Assembly: GCF_037572775.1 (NCBI RefSeq)
Contig: NZ_JBBHKA010000001.1
Span: 3,224,001-3,288,000, forward strand
Length of the DNA: 64,000 bases
Direction: 5' to 3'
Source of the DNA: Ramlibacter sp. PS4R-6
GTDB taxonomy: Bacteria; Pseudomonadota; Gammaproteobacteria; Burkholderiales; Burkholderiaceae_C
In this document: in pieces, positions 11,888-20,433 of the stretch
Layout of the letters: the number at the start of each line of letters is the position of its first letter
Position numbering within the stretch: position 1 is the first letter of the stretch
Translations under genes and position numbers: made by a program
Notes under the pieces: model-generated
Database searches by the model: none
The model's input: the letters and a program-made list of their open reading frames with translations, nothing else
Told to the model about the DNA's origin: nothing

Positions 11888-12735
11888 AGGTTCAGTGCCA
11901 GCCCGCCGATCACGAGCGCGGCGGCCACGAGCTTCCACGCCTGCATCGGTTCGCCGAGCAGCCACGCCGACGCGCTGAAGCCGAACACCGGCACGAGCAG
12001 CGCCGAGGGCGCGACGGTCGCGGCCGGGTGGCGGGCGAGCAACCAGTTCCACACGCTGTAGCCGAAGAGCGTGTTGCCCACGGCCTGCCACAGCACGGCC
12101 GACCAGCCGACGAAGGTCGCGTCGCGGATGGCGTGCACGACAGCGTCGGTGCCGTGCACGGCGAACGCCAGCGCGAACAGCGGCGGCAGCGAGAACGGGC
12201 TGGCCCACACGATGAACGCCAGCGCATCGACCTTGCCGGCGCTGCGCACCACCATGTTCGCGCCGGCCCACGAAGCCGCGGCGGCCAGCACCAGGCCCAG
12301 GCCCAGCGGCGTGATCGACGCGCCCTCGCTCACCGCATGCCAGCCGATCAGCGCGACGCCGGCCACCGCGAGCGACAGCGCGAGGAACTGCGGCATGCCG
12401 ATGCGGTCACCCTGCAGCGCCACCGCCATGCCGATGGTGAAGAACACCTGCACCTGGATGATCAGCGAGGCCAGGCCCGGCGTGACGTCGCTGCGCATCG
12501 CCAGGAACAACAGGCCGAACTGGCCCGCGCCCAGCAGCACGCCGAAGGCTGCGAGCTTGGCCCACGACACGCGAGGCCGGCGGATGAAGAAGATCCACGG
12601 CAGCACGCACAGCAGGAAGCGCAGCGCGGCGAAGGCAAAGGGCGGGAACTCCGCGAGCCCCCACTTGATGACGACGAAGTTGGTGCCCCAGACGAAGACG
12701 ACGGCCAGGGCCAGCAGGAGGTGGGAAGCAGGCAT
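11836..12735 (-). CDS. EamA/DMT family transporter
   Basis: 299 residues with ten hydrophobic segments in two repeated halves, the layout of the drug/metabolite transporter superfamily. The start at 12735 gives MPASHLLLALAVVFVWGTNFV, the usual first membrane helix, and upstream sequence is unlike the family. Typical strings are GTNFVVIKWGL, FAALRFLL, LIIQVQVFFTIGMA in half one and AAAASWAGANMVVRS, LLVPVFGFSASAWLLGE in half two. Members export amino acids and other metabolites; the substrate is not readable. The C-terminal 17 codons overlap the histidine kinase gene on the other strand (11836-11887). Confidence 0.9.
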   Translation of the reverse strand: MPASHLLLALAVVFVWGTNFVVIKWGLAEFPPFAFAALRFLLCVLPWIFFIRRPRVSWAKLAAFGVLLGAGQFGLLFLAMRSDVTPGLASLIIQVQVFFTIGMAVALQGDRIGMPQFLALSLAVAGVALIGWHAVSEGASITPLGLGLVLAAAASWAGANMVVRSAGKVDALAFIVWASPFSLPPLFALAFAVHGTDAVVHAIRDATFVGWSAVLWQAVGNTLFGYSVWNWLLARHPAATVAPSALLVPVFGFSASAWLLGEPMQAWKLVAAALVIGGLALNLYAGRLASLISRRMASA

Positions 12736-12773
12736 GCGGGGATCGTGGCACGCGCCGGAAGCCGCCGGTGATG

Positions 12774-12803
12774 AAAAACCGCCGCGCCACTGATGCGCGG
12801 CGG
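12774..12803 (-). terminator. Rho-independent terminator after parC
   Basis: Read on the minus strand this is a perfect 9-bp stem (CCGCCGCGC / GCGCGGCGG, 12779-12787 and 12795-12803) with a 7-base loop, followed by TTTTT (12774-12778). It lies 34 bases past the parC stop codon. Confidence 0.8.
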
Positions 12804-12813
12804 GCATGAATGA

Positions 12814-12832
12814 ACCCCGGCGCAGGCCGGGG
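12814..12832. repeat. GC hairpin repeat identical to a segment in bkdB
   Basis: The 19 bases from 12814 contain CCCCGGC/GCCGGGG arms around GCAG and match 5141-5159 exactly. The copy lies between the terminator and the parC stop codon and probably belongs to the same dispersed palindromic family. Confidence 0.65.
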
Positions 12833-12836
12833 ACGG

Positions 12837-15161
12837 TTACTCGACTCTTTCGATGGCCGACGGCTTGAAGCCCAGTTCCGTGGTCTTGCCCTTGCGCCCG
12901 CGCCCGGCCTTGGCGTTGTTGAGCGAGCGGATCTCCAGCACCTCTTCCCGGTCCTTCTCGCGGCTCACGCCCGTGATCTTCACGCTGCGCGTGTACGCGG
13001 CAGCGCCGACCAGCGTGTCCTTCTTGTCCAGGTCGATGAGCAGCAGGCCGCGCCCGCCGTTGGGCATCGCCTTGAGCTCGGAGATGTCGAAGGTGAGGAT
13101 GCGCTTTGCCGCCGAGATGCAGCACACCTGCGTGGCGGGCGGCTGCGGCGCGACGTTGGCAGCCGAGGGCCGGCACACCGTCTCGCCCTCGCCCACGTTG
13201 ACGAACGCCTTGCCGGCCTTCAGGCGCGACATCATGTTCTCCACCGTGGCGAGGAAGCCGTAGCCCCCGGTGTTGGACAGCAGCAGCCAGTCACCGCCCG
13301 CGCCTGCGTAGTAGTGCACGAGGTGCGAGCCGGGCTCGAGCTCGATGAACGTGGTGACGGGCTGGCCGTCGCCGCGCGCGCCGGGCAGCGTCGAGACGGG
13401 CACGGTGTACACGCGCCCGTTGCTGCCGAACGCCAGCAGCGTGTCGATGGTGCGGCACTCGAAGGTGGCGTACAGGCCGTCGCCTGCCTTGAACGCGAAG
13501 CTGGCCGCCTCGTGGCCATGGCCCTGGCGCGCGCGCACCCAGCCCTTCTGCGACAGCACCACCGTCACCGGCTCGTCGACCACCTTGATCTCGGCGACGG
13601 CCTTCTTCTCGGCCTGGATCAGCGTGCGGCGCGCGTCGGCGAACTGCTTCGCGTCGCCTTCGATCTCCTTGACCATCAGGCGGCGCAGCGCGGCGGGGCT
13701 GCCGAGGATCTCCTCGAGCTTCTTCTGCTCCTCGCGCAGCTCCTTGAGCTCCTGCTCGATCTTGATCGCCTCGAGCCGCGCCAGTTGGCGCAGGCGGATG
13801 TCGAGGATGTCGTCGGCCTGGCGCTCGGACAGCTTGAACTTCTGCATCAGCGCGGGCTTGGGCTCGTCGCTGTTGCGGATGATGCGGATCACCTCGTCGA
13901 TGTTCAGCAGCACCAGCTGCCGGCCTTCGAGGATGTGGATGCGGTCCAGCACCTTGTCCAGGCGGTGCCGCGAACGGCGCTCGATGGTCTTGTGGCGGAA
14001 CTCGATCCACTCGGTGACCAATTGGCGCAGCGACTTCTGCACCGGCCGGCCATCCAGGCCGATGGCGGTGAGGTTGATGGGCGCCGACGTTTCCAGGCTG
14101 GTGTGCGCGAGCAGCGTGGTGATCAGCTCCTGCTGCTCGATGCGGCTGGTCTTGGGCTCGAACACGAGGCGCACCGGCGCGTCCTTGCTGGACTCGTCGC
14201 GCACGGCGTCGAGCACCGACAGGACGGTCTGCTTCAATTGCACCTGGTCCTGCAGCAGCGCCTTCTTGCCGGCCTTGACCTTGGGGTTCGTGAGCTCCTC
14301 GATCTCTTCCAGCACCTTCTGCGAGCTGACGCCGGGCGGCAGTTCGTTCACCACCAGCTGCCACTGGCCGCGCGCGAGGTCTTCGATCTTCCAGCGCGCG
14401 CGCACTTTCAGCGACCCGCGGCCGGTGCGGTACGCCTCGGCGATGTCCGAGGGCGCGCTGATGATCTGCCCGCCGCCGGGGAAGTCCGGGCCCGGGATCA
14501 GCTCGAAGAGCTCGTCGTCGGACAGCTTGGGCGTCTTGATCAGCGCGACGCAGGCATCGGCCACCTCGCGCAGGTTGTGCGAGGGGATTTCCGTCGCCAG
14601 GCCCACCGCGATGCCGCTCGCGCCATTGAGCAGCGTGAACGGCAGGCGCGCGGGCAGTTGCTTCGGCTCCTGCGTGCTGCCGTCGTAGTTGGGCACGAAA
14701 TCGACGGTGCCTTCGTCGATCTCGTCGAGCAGCAGGTTGGCGATCTTCGCCAGGCGCGCTTCGGTGTAGCGCATGGCGGCCGCGCCGTCGCCGTCGCGGC
14801 TGCCGAAATTGCCGTGGCCGTCGATCAGCGGGTAGCGCTGCGCGAAGTCCTGCGCCATGCGCACCAGCGCGTCGTACGCGGCCTGGTCGCCGTGCGGGTG
14901 GAAGCGGCCGAGCACGTCGCCGACGACACGCGCGCTCTTGACAGGGCGCGCGCCGCCGGCGCCGGTGTAGCCGAGGCCCATGCGGGCCATCGAGTACAGG
15001 ATGCGCCGCTGCACCGGCTTCTGGCCGTCGGTGGCGTCGGGCAGCGCGCGGCCCTTGACCACCGAGAGTGCGTATTCGAGGTAGGCGCGCTGGGCGTACG
15101 AGGCGAGGTCCAGCTCGTCGCCATCGCCGCTGTTGGCGAGGTTCAGGAGTTCTTGTTCCAT
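12837..15161 (-). CDS. parC: DNA topoisomerase IV subunit A
   Basis: 774 residues, normal for ParC. It cleaves and religates double-stranded DNA and decatenates daughter chromosomes together with ParE. The N-terminus reads AYLEYALSVVKGRALPDATDG. The catalytic Tyr132 lies in AAMRYTEARL. The breakage-reunion domain and coiled coil (about 440-480) are followed by the beta-pinwheel C-terminal domain with GWVRARQGHG. At the quinolone-pocket positions matching E. coli ParC Ser80 and Glu84 it has Gln93 and Asp97 (HPHGDQAAYDAL). A perfect 8-bp inverted repeat ends one base before the start codon. Likely in one transcription direction with parE, a GNAT gene and a lytic transglycosylase gene upstream. 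Confidence 0.96.
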   Translation of the reverse strand: MEQELLNLANSGDGDELDLASYAQRAYLEYALSVVKGRALPDATDGQKPVQRRILYSMARMGLGYTGAGGARPVKSARVVGDVLGRFHPHGDQAAYDALVRMAQDFAQRYPLIDGHGNFGSRDGDGAAAMRYTEARLAKIANLLLDEIDEGTVDFVPNYDGSTQEPKQLPARLPFTLLNGASGIAVGLATEIPSHNLREVADACVALIKTPKLSDDELFELIPGPDFPGGGQIISAPSDIAEAYRTGRGSLKVRARWKIEDLARGQWQLVVNELPPGVSSQKVLEEIEELTNPKVKAGKKALLQDQVQLKQTVLSVLDAVRDESSKDAPVRLVFEPKTSRIEQQELITTLLAHTSLETSAPINLTAIGLDGRPVQKSLRQLVTEWIEFRHKTIERRSRHRLDKVLDRIHILEGRQLVLLNIDEVIRIIRNSDEPKPALMQKFKLSERQADDILDIRLRQLARLEAIKIEQELKELREEQKKLEEILGSPAALRRLMVKEIEGDAKQFADARRTLIQAEKKAVAEIKVVDEPVTVVLSQKGWVRARQGHGHEAASFAFKAGDGLYATFECRTIDTLLAFGSNGRVYTVPVSTLPGARGDGQPVTTFIELEPGSHLVHYYAGAGGDWLLLSNTGGYGFLATVENMMSRLKAGKAFVNVGEGETVCRPSAANVAPQPPATQVCCISAAKRILTFDISELKAMPNGGRGLLLIDLDKKDTLVGAAAYTRSVKITGVSREKDREEVLEIRSLNNAKAGRGRKGKTTELGFKPSAIERVE

Positions 15162-15162
15162 T

Positions 15163-15193
15163 CAGTCTTCGCCCGGCCGCCCGTAGAAGACTG
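15163..15193 (-). promoter_or_regulatory. Stem-loop abutting the parC start codon
   Basis: On the minus strand CAGTCTTC (15193-15186) and GAAGACTG (15170-15163) form a perfect 8-bp stem around a 15-base GC-rich loop. Only one A separates the stem from the ATG at 15161. The 3' arm covers the place where the ribosome-binding site must be, so the structure could limit parC translation. It may also be part of a dispersed repeat extending to 15242. Confidence 0.5.
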
Positions 15194-15242
15194 ACGCCCC
15201 CTCGGGGGGCAGCGCACTACGCGCAGCGAGAAGCGTGGGGGC
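15163..15242. repeat. Palindromic intergenic repeat between lytic transglycosylase and parC
   Basis: Besides the stem next to parC, this gap holds GCCCCC-TCG-GGGGGC (15196-15210), and the same GGGGGC string again at 15237-15242. Together they form nested GC-rich hairpins without a T run. Such elements are common between genes in Comamonadaceae, which I recall in general terms and could not check. Confidence 0.5.
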
Positions 15243-15250
15243 TAACATTT

Positions 15251-16075
15251 CTAGAAGACGCTCTGTGGAGCCTGCGACTTCTCGGCGAACGTGGCGTTCG
15301 GTTGTTGCTGTTCGGAAGGAGGGAGGTTGCCGCGCCCGATCGCACCGCCGGCGGGGATCTCCATGCGGATGCGCCCGCGCTGGCCGTTGATGAACGACGG
15401 CGGCTTCAGCATGTAGTACAGCTGCAGCACCGTCTTCACGTAGTTCTGCGTCTCGGGATAGTTGGGCACGCGCTTGCCCGCGCGCATCACGGCGCCCTCG
15501 CCCGCGTTGTACGCGGCCAGCGCCAGTTCCACGTTGCCCGCGAACATGTCCATCAGGTAGCGCAGGTAGCGCGTGCCCGTCTTGATGTTCGTGCCGGGGT
15601 CGTGCAGCTTCTTCTCGACCGTGAGCTTCTTGTCGGCCGTGACGCCGTAGCGCTGCGCCGTGGCCGGCATCACCTGCATCAGGCCGATCGCGCCCTTGGG
15701 CGAGACCGCACCGGCGTCGAAGCCCGATTCGGTGGCGATCACCGCCTTGAGCAGGTCGAAGTCGATGTCGTGCGCCTTCGAGGCGGCGCGCAGGTGGTGC
15801 TGCACCTGCTTGTAGCCGGGCGAGATCTCGAAGAAGGCGATCAATTTGGTGGCGGCCGCGGAAGGCACGGCCACCGGGCGCGGCGTGCGCACGCCGTTGG
15901 CGGTGTCGAAGCTTTCGCCCCCACGGAAGAACAGCTCGTAGCGCTCGTCGACCTTCTCGGCGGCGAAATGCGCGATGCCCTTGCTGTCCACGTAGCCCCA
16001 CACCTCGGCGCGCGCAGGCGCAGCGAATGCGAGCGCGAAACCAAGCGCACCGAGGAGGGATGCGATGCGCTTCAT
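15251..16075 (-). CDS. Lytic transglycosylase (SLT domain), periplasmic
   Basis: 274 residues with a signal peptide (about 1-23, ending AAPARA). The short N-terminal segment after it (GYVDSKGIAHFAAEKVDER) is of the DUF4124 type often fused to these enzymes. The SLT/GEWL domain spans about 100-215 and holds the catalytic Glu116 in ATESGFDAGAVSPKGAIG, followed by LMQVMPATAQRYG and LALAAYNAGEGAV. It cleaves the glycan strands of peptidoglycan to 1,6-anhydro ends. Its ATG overlaps the stop of the upstream GNAT gene by 4 bases, so the two are translationally coupled. Confidence 0.92.
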   Translation of the reverse strand: MKRIASLLGALGFALAFAAPARAEVWGYVDSKGIAHFAAEKVDERYELFFRGGESFDTANGVRTPRPVAVPSAAATKLIAFFEISPGYKQVQHHLRAASKAHDIDFDLLKAVIATESGFDAGAVSPKGAIGLMQVMPATAQRYGVTADKKLTVEKKLHDPGTNIKTGTRYLRYLMDMFAGNVELALAAYNAGEGAVMRAGKRVPNYPETQNYVKTVLQLYYMLKPPSFINGQRGRIRMEIPAGGAIGRGNLPPSEQQQPNATFAEKSQAPQSVF

Positions 16076-16635
16076 GCTTCCCTCAGCTCCAGGCCCAGCC
16101 CGCGGCGGCCGACGAACTCGGAGCGCAGCATCGACATCACGACCATCGACTCGAAGCCCTCGGCGGTCTTCACCGCGTCGCGCAGCTCACCCTCGACCAC
16201 GAAGCCTTCGCCGTCGTACAGCGCCTTCGCACGCGAGTTGCGCTGCTTCACGTCCAGCCAGAAGCGGTGCGCGCCCAAGTCGTCGAACGCCACCTTCTTG
16301 GCCACGCGCAGCGCCGCGCGGCCGAAGCCCGCGCCCTTGGCCTGCACCACCATGCGCTTGAGCTCGATCGACTGGTTCTGGTTGCGGCAGCCGATCAGGA
16401 TGACGAAGCCCACCGGGTCCAGCGACTCGCCGCCTTCCACGATGAAGTGGCGGAAGTCGGGGAAGCGGATGGCGGCCTCGTGCTGCGTGCGCTCCCACGG
16501 CGTGATGAACGCGAGGTTCTCCGGCGCCTGCTCCAGCGACAGCACGAAGTCGATGTCGCTCGACATCGTCGGGCGCAGGCGCACGCGGGCCGTGGTGCGG
16601 TCCGGGGAGCTGGCGGCGAAGTTGGCGGCGGTCAT
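16072..16635 (-). CDS. GNAT family N-acetyltransferase
   Basis: 187 residues. Fold marks: VRLRPTMSSDIDFVLSLEQ at the N-terminus, VGFVILIG strand, the acetyl-CoA motif region MVVQAKGAGFGRAALRVAKKV, and the terminal NSRAKALYDGEGFVVEGELR that closes the fold. This resembles the RimJ/RimL-like group that modifies protein N-termini or small amines; the substrate is unknown. It sits 4 bases downstream of parE and overlaps the lytic transglycosylase gene by 4 bases, so it is embedded in the topoisomerase IV gene run. Confidence 0.88.
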   Translation of the reverse strand: MTAANFAASSPDRTTARVRLRPTMSSDIDFVLSLEQAPENLAFITPWERTQHEAAIRFPDFRHFIVEGGESLDPVGFVILIGCRNQNQSIELKRMVVQAKGAGFGRAALRVAKKVAFDDLGAHRFWLDVKQRNSRAKALYDGEGFVVEGELRDAVKTAEGFESMVVMSMLRSEFVGRRGLGLELREA

Positions 16636-16639
16636 GGCT

Positions 16640-18601
16640 TCAGATGTCGACTTCCACGGCGTCGCCGTGGATTTCCATGAGCTCGCGGCGGGCGGCGGCC
16701 TCGCCCTTGCCCATGAGCTTGGTGATCAGGTTCTCCGTCTGCGGGAAGTCCAGCTGCCCCAGTTTGACCTGCAGCAGTCGGCGCGTATCGGGATTGAGCG
16801 TGGTTTCCCAGAGTTGTTCCGCGCTCATCTCGCCCAGGCCCTTGAAGCGGCTGATGGTCCAGGCCCCTTCGCGCACGCCTTCCTTGCGCAGCTTGTCGAG
16901 GATAGCGGTGAGCTCCCCTTCGTCAAGCGCATAGGTTTTGGAGGCCGGTTTCTTCCCACGTGCGGGCGCGTCGACGCGAAACAAGGGCGGCCGCGCGATA
17001 TAGACGTGCCCCGCGTCGATGAGCTTGGGGAAGTGGCGGAAGAACAGCGTGAGCAGCAGCACCTGGATGTGCGAGCCGTCCACGTCGGCATCGGACAGGA
17101 TGCAGACCTTGCCGTAGCGGATGTTCGACAGGTCGGGCGTGTCCTCGGGCCCGTGCGGGTCCACGCCGATGGCCACCGCGATGTCGTGGATCTCGGTGTT
17201 GGCGAACAGGCGGTCGCGCTCCACCTCCCAGGTGTTCAGCACCTTGCCGCGCAGGGGCAGGACGGCCTGGCATTCCTTGTCGCGGCCCATCTTGGCGCTG
17301 CCGCCGGCCGAGTCACCTTCGACCAGGAACACTTCGTTGTGCGAGATGTCGCGGCTTTCGCAATCGGTGAGCTTGCCGGGCAGCACGGCGACGCCGGAGC
17401 CCTTGCGCTTCTCGACCTTCTGGCCCGCGCGCTGGCGCGACTGCGCGGCCTTGATCGCGAGTTCGGCCAGCTTCTTGCCGTATTCGACGTGCTGGTTGAG
17501 CCACAGCTCCAGCGCAGGGCGCACGTAACTCGACACCAGGCGCACGGCGTCGCGCGAATTCAAGCGCTCCTTGATCTGGCCCTGGAACTGCGGATCCAGC
17601 ACCTTCGCGGACAGCACATACGAAGCGCGTGCGAACACGTCCTCGGGCAACAGCTTGACGCCCTTGGGCAGGAGCGAATGCAGGTCGACGAAGCTCTTCA
17701 CCGCATTGAACAGGCCGTCGCGCAGGCCGCTTTCGTGCGTGCCGCCGGCGGTCGTCGGGATCAGGTTGACGTAGCTCTCGCGCACGGGCTGGCCGTCCTC
17801 GGTGAACGCCACGCACCACTGCGCGCCCTCGCCCTCGGCGAAGTTGTCGTTGTTCTGCGCGTAGCCTTCGCCCTCGAACAGCGGGATGACCGGGTCGGCA
17901 TTGAGCGACTGCATCAGGTAGTCGCGCAGGCCGCCCTTGTACTGCCAGCTTTGCGTCTCCTTGGTCTTCTCGTTGACGAGCGACACCGTGACGCCGGGCA
18001 TCAGCACGGCCTTGCTGCGCAGCAGGTGCGCCAGTTCCGCCTGCGGCAGCGCGCTCGATTCGAAATACTTCGCTTCCGGCCACACGCGCACCGAAGTGCC
18101 CTGGCGGCGGTCGCCTTCCTGCAGCTTGCGCAGGTGGAGCTTCTCGATGACGTCGCCGCCCGAGAACACGATCTTCGCGACCTGGCCCTCGCGGTGCGTC
18201 GTCACTTCAAGCCGCTTGGCCAGCGCATTGGTCACCGACACGCCCACGCCGTGCAGGCCGCCGGAGAACGCATACGCCCCGCCCTTGCCCTTGTCGAACT
18301 TGCCGCCGGCATGCAGGCGCGTGTAGACCAGCTCGATCACCGGCGCCTTTTCTTCCGGGTGCAGACCGAAGGGGATGCCGCGGCCGTCGTCCTCGATCGA
18401 GACGGACCCGTCGGAATGGAGCGTGGTCTTGATGCGCTTGCCGTAGCCGGCCAGCGCCTCGTCGGCCGCGTTGTCGATCACTTCCTGGATGACGTGCAGC
18501 GGGTTGTCCGTGCGCGTGTACATGCCCGGGCGCTGCTTGACGGGCTCCAGGCCCTTGAGCACGCGGATCGACGCTTCGGAGTAATTCGGGGGGGTTGCCA
18601 T
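16640..18601 (-). CDS. parE: DNA topoisomerase IV subunit B
   Basis: 653 residues from ATG 18601; longer readings lack similarity. It is the ATPase partner of ParC. The GHKL ATP site has EVIDNAADEALAG and DDGRGIPFGLHP, then GLHGVGVSVTNALAKR. The TOPRIM domain has VEGDSAGGSAKMGRD and ILSDADVDGSHIQVLL, with the Mg-binding acidic residues intact. It ends VEVDI, as expected for the short type of ParE without the GyrB insertion. It leads the minus-strand run parE-GNAT-lytic transglycosylase-parC and faces the ankyrin protein gene across 98 bases. A TACAAT -10-like box (18614-18619, minus) lies 12 bases before the start codon. Confidence 0.96.
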   Translation of the reverse strand: MATPPNYSEASIRVLKGLEPVKQRPGMYTRTDNPLHVIQEVIDNAADEALAGYGKRIKTTLHSDGSVSIEDDGRGIPFGLHPEEKAPVIELVYTRLHAGGKFDKGKGGAYAFSGGLHGVGVSVTNALAKRLEVTTHREGQVAKIVFSGGDVIEKLHLRKLQEGDRRQGTSVRVWPEAKYFESSALPQAELAHLLRSKAVLMPGVTVSLVNEKTKETQSWQYKGGLRDYLMQSLNADPVIPLFEGEGYAQNNDNFAEGEGAQWCVAFTEDGQPVRESYVNLIPTTAGGTHESGLRDGLFNAVKSFVDLHSLLPKGVKLLPEDVFARASYVLSAKVLDPQFQGQIKERLNSRDAVRLVSSYVRPALELWLNQHVEYGKKLAELAIKAAQSRQRAGQKVEKRKGSGVAVLPGKLTDCESRDISHNEVFLVEGDSAGGSAKMGRDKECQAVLPLRGKVLNTWEVERDRLFANTEIHDIAVAIGVDPHGPEDTPDLSNIRYGKVCILSDADVDGSHIQVLLLTLFFRHFPKLIDAGHVYIARPPLFRVDAPARGKKPASKTYALDEGELTAILDKLRKEGVREGAWTISRFKGLGEMSAEQLWETTLNPDTRRLLQVKLGQLDFPQTENLITKLMGKGEAAARRELMEIHGDAVEVDI

Positions 18602-18645
18602 GGGGAGGGAGCGATTGTAGACGCGCCGAAGCTCCGGGACTGTAT

Positions 18646-18675
18646 TTGTGTACAGTTGTTGCCGGCCCGGATAAT
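18646..18675 (+). promoter_or_regulatory. Possible promoter of the ankyrin protein gene
   Basis: TTGTGT at 18646-18651 and GATAAT at 18670-18675 are 18 bases apart and lie 24 bases before the start codon. This is a fair but unproven sigma-70 match. Confidence 0.35.
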
Positions 18676-18699
18676 CAATTCTTCTCACACTTCGCGACC

Positions 18700-20382
18700 A
18701 TGAGCCCCAACATCCGCCGACTCCTCGCTGCCCTGGCCCTCCTGGGCGCCTGCTCCGCCTTCGCCGCCGACCCGCCGAAGTGGAACGTCCAAGAACTGCA
18801 GGCCATGCTCGTTTCGGCCCAGCACCACGCGGGCGCATCGGGTTTCGAATTCCGCTCGCTCGTCTACCGGCAGGAGCGCGAAGCGCGCCTCGCGAGCTTT
18901 TCCGGGCTGCCGAAAGGAACGCAGCCCCGGACGGTGGGCAACCTGGTCGAAGCGCATCCGGCGCTGCGCCGCACGCTGGCCGGGATGTACACGCCGGGCG
19001 CGCGGTCCAAGCCCATCGAGACGATCCTGTCCACCGGCGAACGCGTCTGGGTCGTCGTGGAACTGGTGCGGCGTTTTCCGGCGACGGTGGTGCTGGAGCC
19101 GGGCCCGGCATTCGAGGCCTGGGCGGCAAGCATGCTCAACATCCGCAACCTCGCAACGCCGGACCGGCTGCTGGCCGACCCCGTCGCGAGGGCCCAGGCG
19201 GCGCTCTGGCAGGCTCGCTCGGCCATGTCGATCGCCGTGCTGCCGGCGGGCATCGACGTGAACCTGCGTTTCGGCGACGAGACGACACCCCTCACGCGCG
19301 CCATCATGCGGCGCGACCTGCTGGCCGTGCAGGCACTCGTCGATCGCGGTGCGGACGTGAACGCATGCGGCTCCGCGGGTTGCCCGCTCGACATCGCGAG
19401 CGCGGTGCTGGCCACCGGCGAATGGCAGACGTGGCTGGCGTTCTTCCTGTCCAAGGGCGCGCGCGTCGACGCGGTGGACCCCAAGTTCGCGTCGTCGTCG
19501 GACACGCTGCTGACGCTGGCCATCCTGCGCAAGAACGACGCGCTGGCCCAGCAGCTGATGGACCTCGGCGCATCGCCCGACGGCGCGCCCGGCGTGCGCA
19601 TGACGCCGCTGCAGGCCGCGGTGCTCATGGGCCGCAAGCCACTGGCGGAAACGATGCTCGCCAAGGGCGCCGAGCCGCTTGCCTTCTCCGACCGCGCCGC
19701 GGCGCCGGCGCCGGTCATGCGCTACAGCGCCTACATGGCCGCCGTCGAAAACGGCGACCCGCAACTCGTCGCGTGGGCCGAATCGGTGTCCATCGCCACG
19801 GCGAAGGCGCGCCCCGCCTCCCGCTACAGGCTGCACATCGAACAGGACGGCAAGATCATCTCGCTCACGCCCGACGGCGCGTATACGCTCAGGGCCGCGC
19901 CGTTCAAGCTGGTCGTGCGCTTCGAAGACCCGGCGCAGGGCGACCTGCAGGTGGGTGCATCGCTCTCGCCCGATTGGCTGCAGGAAGTGCGCGGCGGCGA
20001 CCGGCGCAACGCGATGTTCCGCCCGTACGCCGCGGGCGCGTTGCCCGAGGCGTCCAAGGAAGACTCGTACGTCCTTCTTACCGCGGACCCGTGCGCCGCG
20101 AACGTCGGCAAGGACGACATGTGCGACGGCAGTTTCATGGCCTTGCAGACCGATGCCAAGCTGCGCGCCGACTTCCACGAAGTGCGCGAAGCCGGCCGCG
20201 AATACGCGCGCGAAATCCGCACCGTCTTCAACACGTCCCAGGCAGGCAAACCTCGCGACGTGCCGCTGGCCGAATTGAAGGGCAGGACGATCTACATGGT
20301 GGCGACGACCACGGTCAACCTCGGCAGCATGGACGGGCTGCGCTTCCTCGCGCCGCATTACCTGCGCCTGCAGCTGCGCTGA
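18700..20382 (+). CDS. Exported ankyrin-repeat protein of unknown function
   Basis: 560 residues. The ATG at 18700 gives an N-terminus with a hydrophobic segment ending LALLGACSAFAA; it can be read as a lipobox (Cys18) or as a normal signal peptidase site. Ankyrin-like units run from about 190 to 350: TPLTRAIMRRDLLAVQALVDRGADVN, then LLTLAILRKNDALAQQLMDLGASPD, then TPLQAAVLMGRKPLAETMLAKGAEP (each separated by about 60 residues in the first case and 35 in the next). The C-terminal about 180 residues have no recognised domain and contain Cys residues in DPCAANVGKDDMCDGSF. It probably mediates protein contacts in the envelope; the partner is unknown. Confidence 0.75.
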   Translation: MSPNIRRLLAALALLGACSAFAADPPKWNVQELQAMLVSAQHHAGASGFEFRSLVYRQEREARLASFSGLPKGTQPRTVGNLVEAHPALRRTLAGMYTPGARSKPIETILSTGERVWVVVELVRRFPATVVLEPGPAFEAWAASMLNIRNLATPDRLLADPVARAQAALWQARSAMSIAVLPAGIDVNLRFGDETTPLTRAIMRRDLLAVQALVDRGADVNACGSAGCPLDIASAVLATGEWQTWLAFFLSKGARVDAVDPKFASSSDTLLTLAILRKNDALAQQLMDLGASPDGAPGVRMTPLQAAVLMGRKPLAETMLAKGAEPLAFSDRAAAPAPVMRYSAYMAAVENGDPQLVAWAESVSIATAKARPASRYRLHIEQDGKIISLTPDGAYTLRAAPFKLVVRFEDPAQGDLQVGASLSPDWLQEVRGGDRRNAMFRPYAAGALPEASKEDSYVLLTADPCAANVGKDDMCDGSFMALQTDAKLRADFHEVREAGREYAREIRTVFNTSQAGKPRDVPLAELKGRTIYMVATTTVNLGSMDGLRFLAPHYLRLQLR

Positions 20383-20433
20383 AGCGCGGCCCTGCGCAAG
20401 CAGGGGAATTGCCGGCTCGCTAAATTGGCGCGC

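Noticed and set aside
15068..18703. A 1211-residue open frame on the plus strand opposite parE and neighbours
   Set aside because: It is the antisense shadow of parE, GNAT and lytic transglycosylase genes; composition and lack of domains agree.
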